In this document: piece by piece, positions 38,642-50,472 of the stretch
Numbering within the stretch: position 1 is the stretch's first letter
Layout of the letters: each line of letters opens with the position of its first letter
Translations under genes and position numbers: made by a program
Notes under the pieces: model-generated
Database searches by the model: none
The model's input: the letters and a program-made list of their open reading frames with translations, nothing else
What the model was told of the DNA's origin: nothing
Origin: Beta vulgaris subsp. vulgaris
Lineage: Eukaryota > Streptophyta > Magnoliopsida > Caryophyllales > Amaranthaceae
Direction: 5' to 3'
Length of the DNA stretch: 64,000 nucleotides
Assembly: GCF_026745355.1 (NCBI RefSeq)
Contig: NC_079205.1
Span: forward strand, 1,309,283 to 1,373,282

Positions 38642-38838
38642 CGTCATTCGTTCTTTTTAATTGCAATATTTCTTAAATTTGAAAGTTTCATATTAATTGC
38701 AACGTTTTCTTATTTGGTAATATCTTCTCTTTATCTCTCTCCTATCACATAAGTTATATCTCTCTCATGTTCACATGATTCTCTTAAAAAATGTGTCAGT
38801 AAGATATATTGCAATAATAAAAGGAAGAACAGAGAAAG
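38642..38838. mobile_element. Stowaway-like MITE
   Basis: It lies between TA dinucleotides. The left end has CGTTCTTTTTAATTGCAATA. The right end has TATTGCAATAATAAAAGGAA then GAACAGAGAAAG, roughly its inverse. It ends 24 bp before the first Harbinger-like twin. Confidence 0.6.
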
Positions 38839-38862
38839 TAGCCTTTAACTGTACAACAGTTA

Positions 38863-39448
38863 GGGTGCGTTCTGTTCAACTTAAAAAATTAAGTTTCAGG
38901 TCCAATAAGTTCAGATAAGTTGCAATAAGGTCTAATAAGTGCAATAAGTTCCAATAAGGTCTAATAAGGTCCAATAAGTTCCAATCAGGTGCAATAAGTT
39001 CCAATCAGGTGCAATAAGTTCCAATCAGGTCTAATAAGGTCCAATAAGTTCCAATCAGGTCTAATAAGGTCCAATAAGGTCCAAATAGTCAATGTTTAAT
39101 AAACATTTATATTATTGTCCACTATTTTGTTATTCATAATTTCATATCACTATTAGCGGATTATGTTATTATTAGAATTTTAATTAAAGTACCACAATGA
39201 TTATATAGTATTATACTTGTATTAGTGTCTATTATTTTATTTATTTATTGTATTATGTCTATTATTTTATTATTTATTTGTATTATGTCTATTATTTTAT
39301 TATTCATATTACTATTAGCTGATTATGTTATTATTAGAATTTTTTATTAAAGTACCACAATGTATAGTATTATACTTGTATTATTGTCTATTATTTGATT
39401 ATTCATATTGCTATTGAATAATATTATAATCATGGTCAAATAATTAAG

Positions 39449-39488
<40 letters not shown>

Positions 39489-40486
39489 TAATAATAATAA
39501 TAATAATAATTACAATATTTTGCAATTCGTCTTTAAATAACTAGAGATAACATGTTTTCGTTACTAATAACTATGAAAGATATAAATGTTATCAATTGAT
39601 TGCTTCATTATCATCACTGGAGTATCTTTCTTTATCGGAGTATATTTCTTCATCTTCTACATCATCCTCTTCAATCAATACGTTTTCTTCATCAACAGCC
39701 AACCATATTTCATCTGCAATTCGCACGAGTTGAAGCTACTGTGACTTTGAACATTTTTTCCTCTTGCTTCTAGTAACATTCAAATAAATGAAAGGTGAAG
39801 AAAGCTGAAGAAATGAATGAAGGAGTTGTTGTTAGTAATAAATTGTTTAGCTTATTTTCATTGATTAGGAAAAGGAGAATCAGGCCCATAATCAAGCCCT
39901 TTACAATGAAAGTTCACTGCCTTTTGCTCAGCTTAAATTAGTAACTACTAGTATTTTATAAAATTAATTTTTTGATTTTCTACTAGTGTTTTATAAAATT
40001 AAAACAACACTATTAGATATATTAGTGATGAAAGTTATGTATAGGCAAATATATAAATAGTAATTTTTTTTGTTAAATTAATTATCATAAGAGATAATTA
40101 ATAATCATTATTTTTTAAAGGACGAATTATAATAATTATTATTCCATAAAAAATTTTGAGGGGTAGTATTTCGTTAGTGGTAATATTTATGTTATTCATG
40201 GTCAATGTTTTTGTCTAATAAGGTCAAATAAATTTCAATCAGGTCCAATAAGGTCTAATAAGTTTCAATCAGGTCCAATAAGGTCTAATAAGTTTCAATC
40301 AGGGTCAATAAGTTCCAATAAGGTCTAATAGGTCAATCAGGTTCAATCAGGTCCAATAAGTTCCAATCAGGTTCAATCAGGTCCAATAAGTTGAATCAGG
40401 TCCAATCAGGTTTAATAAGTTCCAATAAGTTCAGTTCAGATAAGTTCCAATAAGTTCAGGTCCAATAAGTTGAATAGAACGCACCC
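38863..40486. mobile_element. Harbinger-like element, twin 1 (longer)
   Basis: The 1624-bp element is flanked by TTA at 38860-38862 and 40487-40489. The ends are inverted: GGGTGCGTTCTGTTCAACTT and the inverse of AAGTTGAATAGAACGCACCC. About 240 bp at each side are packed with TCCAATAAGT, TCTAATAAGG and TCCAATCAGG. The interior is AT-rich with an (AAT)n run (39452-39510) and a minus-strand remnant open frame at about 39592-39740. The TTA duplication and end layout fit the PIF/Harbinger superfamily. Twin 2 follows directly. Confidence 0.75.
39592..39740 (-). pseudogene. Acidic C-terminal coding remnant inside Harbinger-like twin 1
   Basis: On the minus strand about 48 codons are open, reading VRIADEIWLAVDEENV then LIEEDDVEDEEIYS, to a TGA at 39592. 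A TAG stop lies just upstream, after KKCSKSQ. The codon pattern and acidic tail suggest the end of a transposon-encoded protein. I cannot name the domain. Twin 2 has lost this segment entirely. Confidence 0.35.
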
Positions 40487-40489
40487 TTA

Positions 40490-41141
40490 GGGTGCGTTCT
40501 GTTCAACTTAAAAAATTAAGTTTCAGGTCCAATAAGTTCAGATAAGTTCAGATAAGTTCAGATAAGTTCAGATAAGTTGCAATAAGGTCTAATAAGTGCA
40601 ATAAGTTCCAATAAGGTCTAATAAGGTCCAATAAGTTCCAATCAGGTGCAATAAGTTCCAATCAGGTGCAATAAGTTCCAATCAGGTCTAATAAGGTCCA
40701 ATAAGTTCCAATCAGGTCTAATAAAGTCCAATAAAGTCCAAATAGTCAATGTTTAATAAACATTTGTATTATTGTCCACTATTTTGTTATTCATAATTTC
40801 ATATCACTATTAGCGGATTATGTTATTATTAGAATTTCATTTAAAGTACCACAATGATCATATAGTATTATACTTGTATTAGTGTCTATTATTTTATTAT
40901 TTATTTGTATTATGTCTATTATTTTATTATTTATTTGTATTATGTCTATTATTTTATTATTTATTTGTATTATGTCTATTATTTTATTATTCATATTACT
41001 ATTAGCTGATTATGTTATTATTAGAATTTTTTATTAAAGTACCACAATGTATAGTATTATACTTGTATTATTGTCTATTATTTGATTATTCATATTGCTA
41101 TTGAATAATATTATAATCATGGTCAAATAATTAAGGTTAAC

Positions 41142-41174
<33 letters not shown>

Positions 41175-41716
41175 TAATTTTTTGATTTTCTACTAGTGTT
41201 TTATAAAATTAAAACAACACTATTAGATATATTAGTGATGAAAGTTATGTATAGGCAAATATATAAATAGTAATTTTTTTGTTAAATTAATTATCATAAG
41301 AGATAATTAATAATCATTATTTTTTAAAGGACGAATTATAATAATAATTATTCCATAAAAAATTTGGAGGGGTAGTATTTCATTAGTGGTAATATTTATG
41401 TTATTCATGGTCAATGTTTTTGTCTAATAAGGTCAAATAAATTTCAATCAGGTCCAATAAGGTCTAATAAGTTTCAATCAGGTCCAATAAGGTCTAATAA
41501 GTTTCAATCAGGGTCAATAAGTTTCAATAAGGTCTAATAAGGTCAATCAGGTTCAATCAGGTCTAATAAGTTCCAATCAGGTTCAATCAGGTCCAATAAG
41601 TTGAATCAGGTCCAATCAGGTTTAATAAGTTCCAATAAGTTCAGTTCAGGTTCAATAAGTTCAGTTCAGATAAGTTCTAATAAGTTCAGGTCCAATAAGT
41701 TGAATAGAACGCACCC
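40490..41716. mobile_element. Harbinger-like element, twin 2 (internally deleted)
   Basis: The 1227-bp element is flanked by the shared TTA (40487-40489) and TTA at 41717-41719. Its ends, subterminal repeats and most of the interior are nearly identical to twin 1. It lacks about 450 bp that in twin 1 span roughly 39510-39962, with the break at the (AAT)n run. It has extra copies of CAGATAAGTT and TATTATGTC units. Confidence 0.75.
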
Positions 41717-41801
41717 TTAATAGTGTCAAATATGGGTAATTAGTCACACATCATCCAGGATGAAAAGGAATAAGAATTGCATCAAGCCAGAAATTTTAGT
41801 A

Positions 41802-42047
41802 CTTCCCTCGTTTCAAATTAGTTGTACTAGTTTCATTTTTCTCGCATGTCAATGCAAATATTTGAGGACCTATATCTCTAATTTTGTTTTTTGTAAAAAT
41901 TATAAAAATTACATATCAAAACGAATTTAACAAGATCCCACATGACTATAATTTTTATTCACATATAAATTACAAACGATGGCCAAAGTAAAATTCGTAA
42001 ATAGTATAAAATGTCAAAGTATCACATTTAATTTGAAACGGAAAAAG
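41802..42047. mobile_element. Stowaway-like MITE
   Basis: It lies between TA dinucleotides. The left end is CTTCCCTCGTTTCAAATTAG, and the inverse of the right end is CTTTTTCCGTTTCAAATTAA. The interior matches the elements at 28490 and 50231. Confidence 0.75.
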
Positions 42048-42342
42048 TATAAAATTGGAATTTATTACACCTACTAGATATGGAATTCAAGATAGTAACA
42101 CTAGTAGTCTAGTGTCTTAACAATTAACATCATCTGCAAAGGGCCAAAGGCAGGCCCAATATAGCTCGTAACTTGTAAGCACTAACTACAAACAAAAGTA
42201 CACACCCAAAAACAGTGAAGGGAATTCTAAGCATGTTCTATAGCTTTACTGCATTAATGGACCAGCATCTGGTTCAATGGCCCATCCGAATTCCGAATGC
42301 ATCAGATCTTTTTTTGCATGATATCTAGGTCTAGGTTCTTAG

Positions 42343-42693
42343 GCTATGTTTAGTTCACCTGAAATTTTCTGATCTGAACTTATCTGATCTGATCTGAATT
42401 TATTTTTTCTGATCTGATTTGATCTGATCTGATAACAAGATCTTATCATTTAGATTTTTCTCAATATATAAGAAAAAATATAGTCATGTGGGGTCTTGTT
42501 TGATTTGTTTCAATAAGTACTTTATTAATATTCAATTATTATAATTTTTACTAATATGTAATGAAAGATATAGTGATTTTTAAATATAAGCATGATCTGA
42601 ACATTTCTGATCTGAACTTATTTTTTCTGATCTGATCTGATCTGATCTGATTAGATCTGAAATAAGCAAAAATAAGGTGAACTGAACATAGCC
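42343..42693. mobile_element. Harbinger-like MITE with CTGAT subterminal repeats
   Basis: It is flanked by TTA at 42340-42342 and 42694-42696. The inverted ends are GGCTATGTTTAGTTCACCT and AGGTGAACTGAACATAGCC. Both sides carry TCTGATCTGATCTGA arrays. No coding capacity is left. Confidence 0.8.
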
Positions 42694-42699
42694 TTAGTA

Positions 42700-42796
42700 C
42701 TACGAACCTCCGTATCTGAATAAGTGATACATTTTTTTCAAAAAGGTCTTTAAAATGAAAAAAAAAAGTGTGTCACTTATTTAAATACGGAGGAAG
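42700..42796. mobile_element. Stowaway-like MITE abutting a Harbinger-like MITE
   Basis: It lies between TA at 42698-42699 and 42797-42798. The left arm has CTCCGTATCTGAATAAGTGA and the right arm TCACTTATTTAAATACGGAG. It starts 4 bp after the TTA of the element at 42343-42693. Confidence 0.7.
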
Positions 42797-43351
42797 TATA
42801 TTCTAAAATGGCTTTTCTTCTATTAATAATAATAAAAAAAAGGCTAGGCTATTTAATAATCCATTATATAGACTTGTCAATAATATTAATTTTATTATGG
42901 CATCGGTAAACAATAAGACTGGTAATATGTTCACCAATAGTAAGAAAGATTCAAAAGTATTGCTATAGAAGCCAATGCTTGTTCTCTCTATTATCCATTT
43001 CATAGTCCATCATCTAATTTAAATACGTAGAAGGTAACATTTTTGTATAAAAAAGAAAAATTGATTGTAATAATCTCAATTTTTAGTTTTTACCCATTCG
43101 CTTTTATTAATCCCAACTATAAGTTATTATCTAACAATACAAACTTTTATATGTATTGTCTAACAAGTAACGTTTGAGATTTATAGGTAGCGGTCTAGCG
43201 AATAAACACTATATAAAAGGATAAGGTAGAATTGTTAACCAATATATAATTAATATCTCGCAAATATATTATACTACAAATTCCACAAGCATTTTAGTTT
43301 AAGAAAGGCGATATAATTTTTTTGAGATTTGGATATTATCTTGAATATATA

Positions 43352-43651
43352 CTAAATCCGTCCCTAAATAGAGTGCCCATTTCTTTTGGACACATGTATT
43401 AAGAACAAAATCATGTGTATGTATGACTTTATTTGTATTAAATCATAATTAAATATAGAAGTTGGTACACTTTTTATAAATTATTTATTAAGGAGAGAGA
43501 ATGTGGGCCATATGAAAAAGTGGGTGATATTGTAAAAGTTGAAAGCAAAATAATAATTTAATTAGTGGACCCATTCCAAATAAGGCAATTGGAAATTTAT
43601 TTGGGACAAACAAAACTGGAAAAATCGGCACTCTATTAGGGACGGAAGAGT
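43352..43651. mobile_element. Stowaway-like MITE
   Basis: The 300-bp element lies between TA dinucleotides. The left end has CCGTCCCTAAATAGAGTGCC, and the right end is inverse, with GGCACTCTATTAGGGACGG. No coding capacity. Confidence 0.75.
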
Positions 43652-44072
43652 ACATTTCTTTGAGTAGCTTAAGTCGTATACTCCTTTTTTCTATGTAAAT
43701 TATTTGAAAAATAAATATTGAACTAACTAAAAAAAATTTGCAGCTCATTTCATATTTGGATAAATGTCATTTATTTTCTATTTCAACAACTATTTTTGAC
43801 AAATACTTCTACTTAAACAACTATTTTAAACGCTAATCGCTAACAACTACTAGTAGACAACTAGCAATTATCTTCAACAGTTACAACTATCGCAACAGCT
43901 AACAGCTACTAGAACCGCTAGTTTTGTTGAACAAGCTCTAGAAAAAGGCTCATATTTTCTCAAAAGACCCCATTTTGATAATAATCGAGATATCAGATAT
44001 CTAAAATCCGAAAAACAATATCTAAAACTTCCGATTGAATTCGAAACCAATTTCATCGTACACCCATTTTGA

Positions 44073-45295
44073 CATCCTTAGGGTTAGGGATGGAAATGGA
44101 TCGGATTCGGGGTGGGTGGAACATCACCCGCATCCACCACCCGCATTTGTTTACTCCACCCGCATCCATCCATCCATCATCCATCGGGTGAAACGGGTGG
44201 GTCGGGTGCTAAACGGGTGATGATATTTAGTATATTTTTAAAAGAAATTAGTGAAATAATATAAAATAATTATATCAAAAACATAAAATATAAGTAATTT
44301 ACATGTAAAATTTAGTAATTGGGTAATGAGTTGGATGTTAAACGGGTGATGAATCGGGTGGCGGATGAAAAAATTCTCACCCACCACCCACTTTCCATCC
44401 ATTTAAATTCGGGTTTTCATCCATTTAAAATACCGGGTTAAGCGGGTGATGGATGATCCATCACCCATTTCCATCCTTACTTAGGGTAAAAAAAATATTT
44501 TTGTAAAATGACTCATTTTGGACATGAAAAGCGATCTTTTAATTTTTTACTTAAAAAGTGACCCTGTTAGACTAAGTTAAATGGCTTATAACAATTTTAA
44601 TTTAATATACACCCAAATATACGTAAGATTATCATTATAATTGTGTTTAGGAATGACAACGGGTCGGATTTGGACCGGATTATGCATAATTCGACTCCGA
44701 CCCTACAGAAAGTCGGATTTTAAATCTGAGTCCGACTCCGACATCCGACTTTGAAAATCCAAATCCGACCAGACTTAAAATCCGAACATCCGACTCCGAG
44801 ATCCGGCCCGACTTAAAATCCGGACATCCGACTTAAAATCCGAATATCCGACTTCGAACCTGATCCGACTTACTTTTCTTCCAATTTTTTATAATAGAAT
44901 AGTCTTCTATAATACAATAATTTAATCATTACAATTCATTCTAATCATCATATGGAAATCATATATAGTACAAATAATCTAATTATTACTATTATTTTTA
45001 ACAATCATTTTTTCTATGGGAAAATCCTATATAATATAATTGGCTGGAAGTCGAAGTCAGATTATACATAAATAATACATTACATAAATACGAAAAAAGG
45101 ATTGATTGACCCAAAGTCGGAGTCGGAGTCGGATGTCGGATTATTTTATGAGATCCGACTCCGACCCTCCTCTGACTCAGAGTCGGATTTTTTAAACGGA
45201 GTCGGATTACTTTTTTGTCGGAGTCAACTCGGATTTTTTCCTTCGGATCGGAGCGGACTAGGGTCGGATTCGGATTGGATTGCCATCCCTAATTG
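44073..45295. repeat. Two composition-biased dispersed elements
   Basis: About 44073-44480 is packed with GGATG, CGGGTG and their inverses and has ends like AGGGATGGAAATGG and CCATTTCCATCC. About 44649-45290 is packed with TCCGACTCCGAC words and has ends like GGAATGACAACGGGTCGG and TTGCCATCCCTAA. Both look palindromic in layout and non-coding. The second is related to 2236-3640. Confidence 0.5.
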
Positions 45296-46600
45296 TGTTG
45301 GTGCAAAATCAGTTAGTTGACTTTGCAAACAAGTCAATGCACACCCAGTAATTTGATACTGAATATCTTAGGAGGCTTAGCCCATGAGGGTTACCGGTTT
45401 TAATTAGATAAATTCTTGCTAATGTACTTGTTGCAATTTATTTTAGGATTAAACTACAAAGCTTAATAAAGTCAGGCGAAATGCAATGAATAGAGCAAGC
45501 AATAACTAATCTATTAATTAAAGCACAACATTCCCATACATGCCACAAACTTTAAGAAAGAATTTTACAACACATAGGAGGATAAGCCATGCTGGACAAC
45601 TAAAGGGAAGACACGAAGGTGATTACCTCCAAGGTTCATTGCTTCAATCGGAGAATTACAGAACCCGTCGCCAGAACATATTCTACACCTAAGGAACTAA
45701 ACTATAACTCCATAAGGGGGTTGGCTAAGCTAAGGCTACACTACACTAAGAAAAGTGTAATTGCAAGTTGTTGTGTGTGTTTGTTGTCGTTTGCTTGATG
45801 ACCATTGTTCTATTTATAGAGAAACATTGTGTGTGACTTTCATACTTGCTTGAAGGGAAAACATTTGAATCATCTTTTATTCAAATCTCAACCATATTAT
45901 GACGTTGAATAACCGTAGCCTTGCACGTTCTTCTTTACGTGGATTTGTCTAATAATTGTTCTTTAACCGCCCACACGTTCATCATTATTGACTTTCTTCT
46001 CATGATGGTCTTGATCGTATCCTCTCTTGACTTTGACTTGTATTGACTTTATCCAATGGGATTTATGCTCTTGTTAGGCCTTTATATTAGGACGAAATTA
46101 AACCTTTTGATGTCTAATACAATGTACCATAATAAATACTGCTCGACATCTAAAAATGATGGTGACAAATTAGATCATATATTAATATATAAATATTCAA
46201 ATTTCAAATACTTTTCTTTGCGCAGTAAAAAATTTGGGATTGAATTTCTTAATCCACCCCTTGAGTCATCTAGGAGCTCCTCTTCATTTAAACAGCCCAA
46301 AATCCAAAGTAACTATCAATAGTTCAATACCGTGAATCCGTGATAACATAAAATACAAATAATAACAAAAATGAAGATTATCATGTAATATATACCTTGT
46401 ATAGGAATATTATTTCCATATAAACCACTACATTATTCATTATTTCTCCATTTCTCTTCCCTTTTATTTCCTTGAGATAAAAAAAAAAGTATTACTATAT
46501 CCAAGATAAACTACTTTACCTAACCCTTAAATTTAAAGTCTCCTAATCTTTATATATAACTAATTTTCCAAGAGTCCTATATATATATATAATATATGGG
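45296..46600. other. Intergenic DNA, possible LTR relic, WNK upstream region
   Basis: About 45560-45830 reads like a plant LTR or leader (GAACCCGTCGCCAGAACAT, then a TATTTATAGAG box), but no pair or termini were found. The rest is AT-rich, without a gene. A TATATATATATAATATAT stretch near 46580 lies 120 bp upstream of the WNK leader exon and is the likely TATA region. Confidence 0.35.
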
Positions 46601-47866
46601 CATAATTTCTTGCTATGAGTTTTTCTCTCTCTTCAAATTGTGCTGCTTTCTCTCTCCTCCTCGCCGCTGCAAACACTCTCTCCCTCCTCCTACAGAGTCT
46701 AACAAGGTAAATTTTTGGCTAATTAATATGCTTAGCTTGTTAATTATTAATTAGTGTTTTGGTGCAACACTAACTTATTACAAATAACACCAAAGAAAAA
46801 GATTAAGTTTTTCTGTATATTCTTGTGTTTGAGAAAACATTGATTGATAATATGTTTATAATAATACTCCATGTAGTTCTTTACTTGCTTTTGTATGATC
46901 TATAAACTCTACGTCTGATTTTGATTTTTGACATGCCCATGTATTGGTTTTCTAAAGTTTGACCTTTTTTTTTTTTACCTTGTAATGGTTTAGTATATGA
47001 AAGATCGTCTCTTTTAATAATTTTTTTTGTTAGGGTAAACGTCATAATTTGTTGAGATTTTATTTTATTATATTCAAATTTTTTATGCAAAATAATGATG
47101 AAAAATATATATAGGTTTTTATATTTTCCAATTTATTTATTTTTTCTTAATATATGAAAGTGTAAATATATGGTGGGTTGGTGCTTAGATGATATAATTA
47201 GGGTAAAATTTATAATCTGTTGAGATTTTATTTTATTAACTTTAAATTTGTTATGCAAAATAATGGTGAAAAATATATATAGGTTTTTATATTTTCTAAT
47301 TTATTTATTTTTTCTTAATATATGAAAGTGTAAATATATGGTGGGTTGGTGCTTAGATGATATAATTAGGGTAAAAGTCATAATTTGTTGAGATTTTTCT
47401 ATTATATTCAAATTTGTTATGCAAAATGATAATAATATATGTATAGGTTTATATTTTTTTAAAAAAAATTGTGAGCATAGATTATTCAAAAGGAGTGAAA
47501 TTGAAATTCATATACAAAGTGACCCATCAAGTTGTTTGAAGCGCAATCTAGAGTTGCCTTTAATTATTTCATGTCTAGCATCATGCCATCACCATTACTA
47601 ATTCTCTTTTGTGCTGTAGGAAAAGTCATCCTTCATTTGAATAATATATTGATATAGATGTTATTGTCTTTACCCTTTATTTATTTCCGTAGTAGGTGGA
47701 ATATACGAGCTCTTAAGGATTCTTTAGGTTTATTTGTTTGTTTTAGTTTAGGTTATATTAGCATTAGATTGTACTTCCTCTTTTAATTAATGTATGATTT
47801 CTCGATGTCTGAAAAAAAATCATGCAATATAAAATTTAATACAAAGAATAACAATGTCAATTACAG
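46600..47866 (+). promoter_or_regulatory. WNK leader exon and 5' UTR intron
   Basis: A CT-rich leader (about 46620-46705, CTCTCTCTTC and CTCCTCCTCGCCGCTGC) ends at a GTAAAT donor near 46706. The acceptor AATTACAG ends at 47866, directly before the ATG. The intron of about 1.16 kb contains the 168-bp tandem repeat. A 5' UTR intron ending right at the start codon is inferred from the splice signals. Confidence 0.55.
47032..47460. repeat. 168-bp tandem repeat in the WNK leader intron
   Basis: Units start at 47032, 47200 and 47368, each with AGGGTAAA near the start. The first two end in GTGGGTTGGTGCTTAGATGA then TATAATT; the third is partial. Copies differ by only a few bases. Confidence 0.85.
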
Positions 47867-49781
47867 ATGACGATTGAAACAGTAGATTCAGATCCACCTG
47901 ATACTGATACTGACTCGGAGCCATTTGTGGAGGTAGATCCCACGGGAAGGTACGGTCGTTACGACGAGCTCCTAGGGGCGGGTGCCGTAAAAAAAGTGTA
48001 TAGGGCATTTGATCAAGAAGAAGGCATAGAGGTGGCATGGAACCAAGTTAAGCTGAAACAATTTTTGGGTGATGAGTCTATGATAGACAGGTTATTTTCT
48101 GAGGTGAGGCTATTAAGGAGTTTGAAGAACAAAAATATAATTGCCTTGTATAGTGTTTGGGAGGATAAGACACATAATACACTAAACTTCATAACTGAAG
48201 TTTGTACCTCTGGAAATTTAAGGGAGTATAGGAAGAAACACAAACATGTTTCTTTAAGGGCATTGAAGAAATGGTCTAAGCAAATTTTGAAAGGGTTGGA
48301 ATATTTGCATACTCATGAACCTTGTATTATACATCGGGACCTCAATTGCAGCAATCTTTTTGTCAATGGTAACATTGGTCAGGTAACAATCTTTGCCTTT
48401 TTTTTTCTAGCTTCCTCGCTCTTATGTTATTTTCCTCTTTCCTGTGATATTAAAATATGTTGCTCGTAATTGACTGTATAAATAGATGTCATCTAATTTA
48501 GAGCTTGCTCTTCGGCATTAAACTGAACTAAATAGTGATATGTGAGAGTAAAAGTATTGTCCAGAATTGAACTGAACTGAAAATAAGCTTGGAATAACAA
48601 GCCCTTAGTTGGTAAAATCTTATTAGTCGCTCATTTACACCAAAGAAACAAATTAAAAAAGAACTATATAAGTGTTACATGCCAATTTTTGTGGTACGAG
48701 ATGGACAATAGTCACTAGTATCTATAATTATGTCATAGTTGAGGTTAGAGACGAGGTAGTGCTGAATGTGAAATAATAAAATTATATTAAAGTAGGATAA
48801 GATTTTATTGCATTGTGATATTTAGGGCAAAAATCTTGCTACAGTGTGGATGCTCATGAACTTTCCTTGTATAATTGATTATATTGCTAGTTAAATTGGT
48901 ATGTGATTTCCACAAGTTGATATTGCATTATTTATAATTTTCTTTTTTTGGTACATATTACATAATCTTCTTGTTAAAGTTGAGGATATTATCATATTTC
49001 AACCTCTATCTATCTTTAGTTTATGTCTCCTTTTTTTAAAAATTAGATAGAAATAGGATTATATCATTCAAAATAATTACGAACTTGTTCTTTCATTATG
49101 TTGTTAGACTTTACCATCTCATTATACATTTATAGAGAATAAATAAATCAATCATGCATGTAGAAGGTTCATCCTACACTCGGGTATAATTTTACATGTA
49201 GGTGTAGGATGAATTGGAATTGGAATTGGAATATAAGAAGTTTATGTGCGAGATTATATGTGATTTAACTAGACATGTTATCAAATACGTACGTGTTTCA
49301 ATTAATTATTATGTTTAGACTATAATTTTCAAGTTCGATTACTGCTACCCACCTATTGTATATTCACTTGGTAAGAGTGGTATTGCAATAGGTCAAGATT
49401 GGTGATTTGGGTCTAGCAGCAATAGTAGGAAAGAGTCATATTGCACATTCCATCTTGGGTACACCAGAATTCATGGCGCCGGAGCTTTATGAAGAGGACT
49501 ACACCGAGATGGTCGATATCTACTCATTTGGGATGTGCCTAATTGAATTGGTAACTATGGAAATTCCTTATAGTGAATGTAATAATGTGGCTAGAATTTA
49601 TAAGAAGGTAACGTCTGGGTTAAGACCACAGGCCTTTAACAAGGTCAAGGATTTAGAGGTGAAGACATTTATAGAGAAGTGCCTAGCTCGACCGAGGGCA
49701 AGGCCCTCAGCGACAGAGCTCCTCGCGGATCCTTTCTTTGATGAAATTATTGATGATGACGAAAATGATGAAGAAGCGTAG
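47867..49781 (+). CDS. WNK11: WNK (with-no-lysine) Ser/Thr kinase, WNK11-like
   Basis: A soluble plant WNK kinase; the family is linked to ion balance, flowering time and stress signalling. Exons 47867-48382 and 49392-49781 join in phase 0 (NGNIGQ then VKIGDLGLA) to give 301 residues. The kinase domain starts near residue 25 with [20 protein letters not shown], so the lysine sits in the glycine loop. Subdomain II is [10 protein letters not shown], lacking the usual lysine, as in all WNKs. Then follow [27 protein letters not shown] (N replaces the usual K of HRDLK), GDLGLA (DLG instead of DFG), GTPEFMAPE and [13 protein letters not shown]. The tail is short and acidic ([13 protein letters not shown]), without the long C-terminus of other WNKs. 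The start follows a splice acceptor directly. A 104-bp MITE lies in the intron. No breaks are seen. Confidence 0.93.
48501..48604. mobile_element. Small Harbinger-like MITE in the WNK intron
   Basis: It is flanked by TTA at 48498-48500 and 48605-48607. The left end GAGCTTGCTCTTCGG and the inverse of the right end GGGCTTGTTATTCC agree in part. AACTGAACT repeats lie at both sides. Confidence 0.5.
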
Positions 49782-50230
49782 TGTGTGTTTGGATCAACTG
49801 GTAAAGAGTTGTTCTAACTAAAGTGTAGTGTGCAGTGTGCTCGAGCCCGCTGACGTTTCAGACCCTAATTTGGAAATTTCAAAGTTTGGTAGGCTTTGAA
49901 TTAACGGGTGGTTATTAAAAAAATTGTTGAAGGAGAACATGGATTTAAGTCTTGCGTGGAATTTTAGGAGTTAGTTGAGCCTCCAAATTTTATTTTTTTT
50001 ATGAATTGTATTGGCAAGTTATGTAATATTTGTTTGATCCAAGTTCTTGTATACAGAGAAAAAGGGTTTTTCTAAAGGTGGGTAATAAATGGTTTGTTAG
50101 ATTTTGCAAGGGGTGGTGCAAGAAAATATATCTCTGGAATTGCTAATTGTAAATAGAATTTACCAGAGATTATTTGAATGATATTTTCTTGTGTGTGAAA
50201 CTATGGATATTGTACTATATTTGATGTATA
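49782..50230 (+). other. WNK 3' flank
   Basis: This is the likely 3' untranslated region and terminator side of the WNK gene. T-rich and AATA-type signals are present. No further coding sequence was found. Confidence 0.4.
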
Positions 50231-50472
50231 CTTCAGTTTCATTTTAATCTGCACACTTACACTTTTAATGCATGTCAATGCAAAACTTTGACATATATCT
50301 TTGGTTTTGTATTTGTAAAAATTATAAAAAGTACATATTAATAAAATACATACTAAGACGAATTTAACAAGATCTCACATGACTTTGTTTTTATTCACGT
50401 ATAAATCACAAACGAGGGTCAAATTGCAATTTGTGAATAGTGTAAAATGTCGAAGTAATGAAACGAAGGGAG
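50231..50472. mobile_element. Stowaway-like MITE
   Basis: It lies between TA dinucleotides. The left end is CTTCAGTTTCATTTTAATC; the right end includes ATGAAACGAAGGGAG. The interior shares long blocks with 41802-42047 and 28490-28738. Confidence 0.7.

Noticed and set aside
40500..40745. Possible CRISPR-like or satellite array of TCCAATAAG words
   Set aside because: The words vary in spacing and occur only as subterminal repeats within TTA-flanked inverted-repeat elements; plants have no CRISPR arrays.
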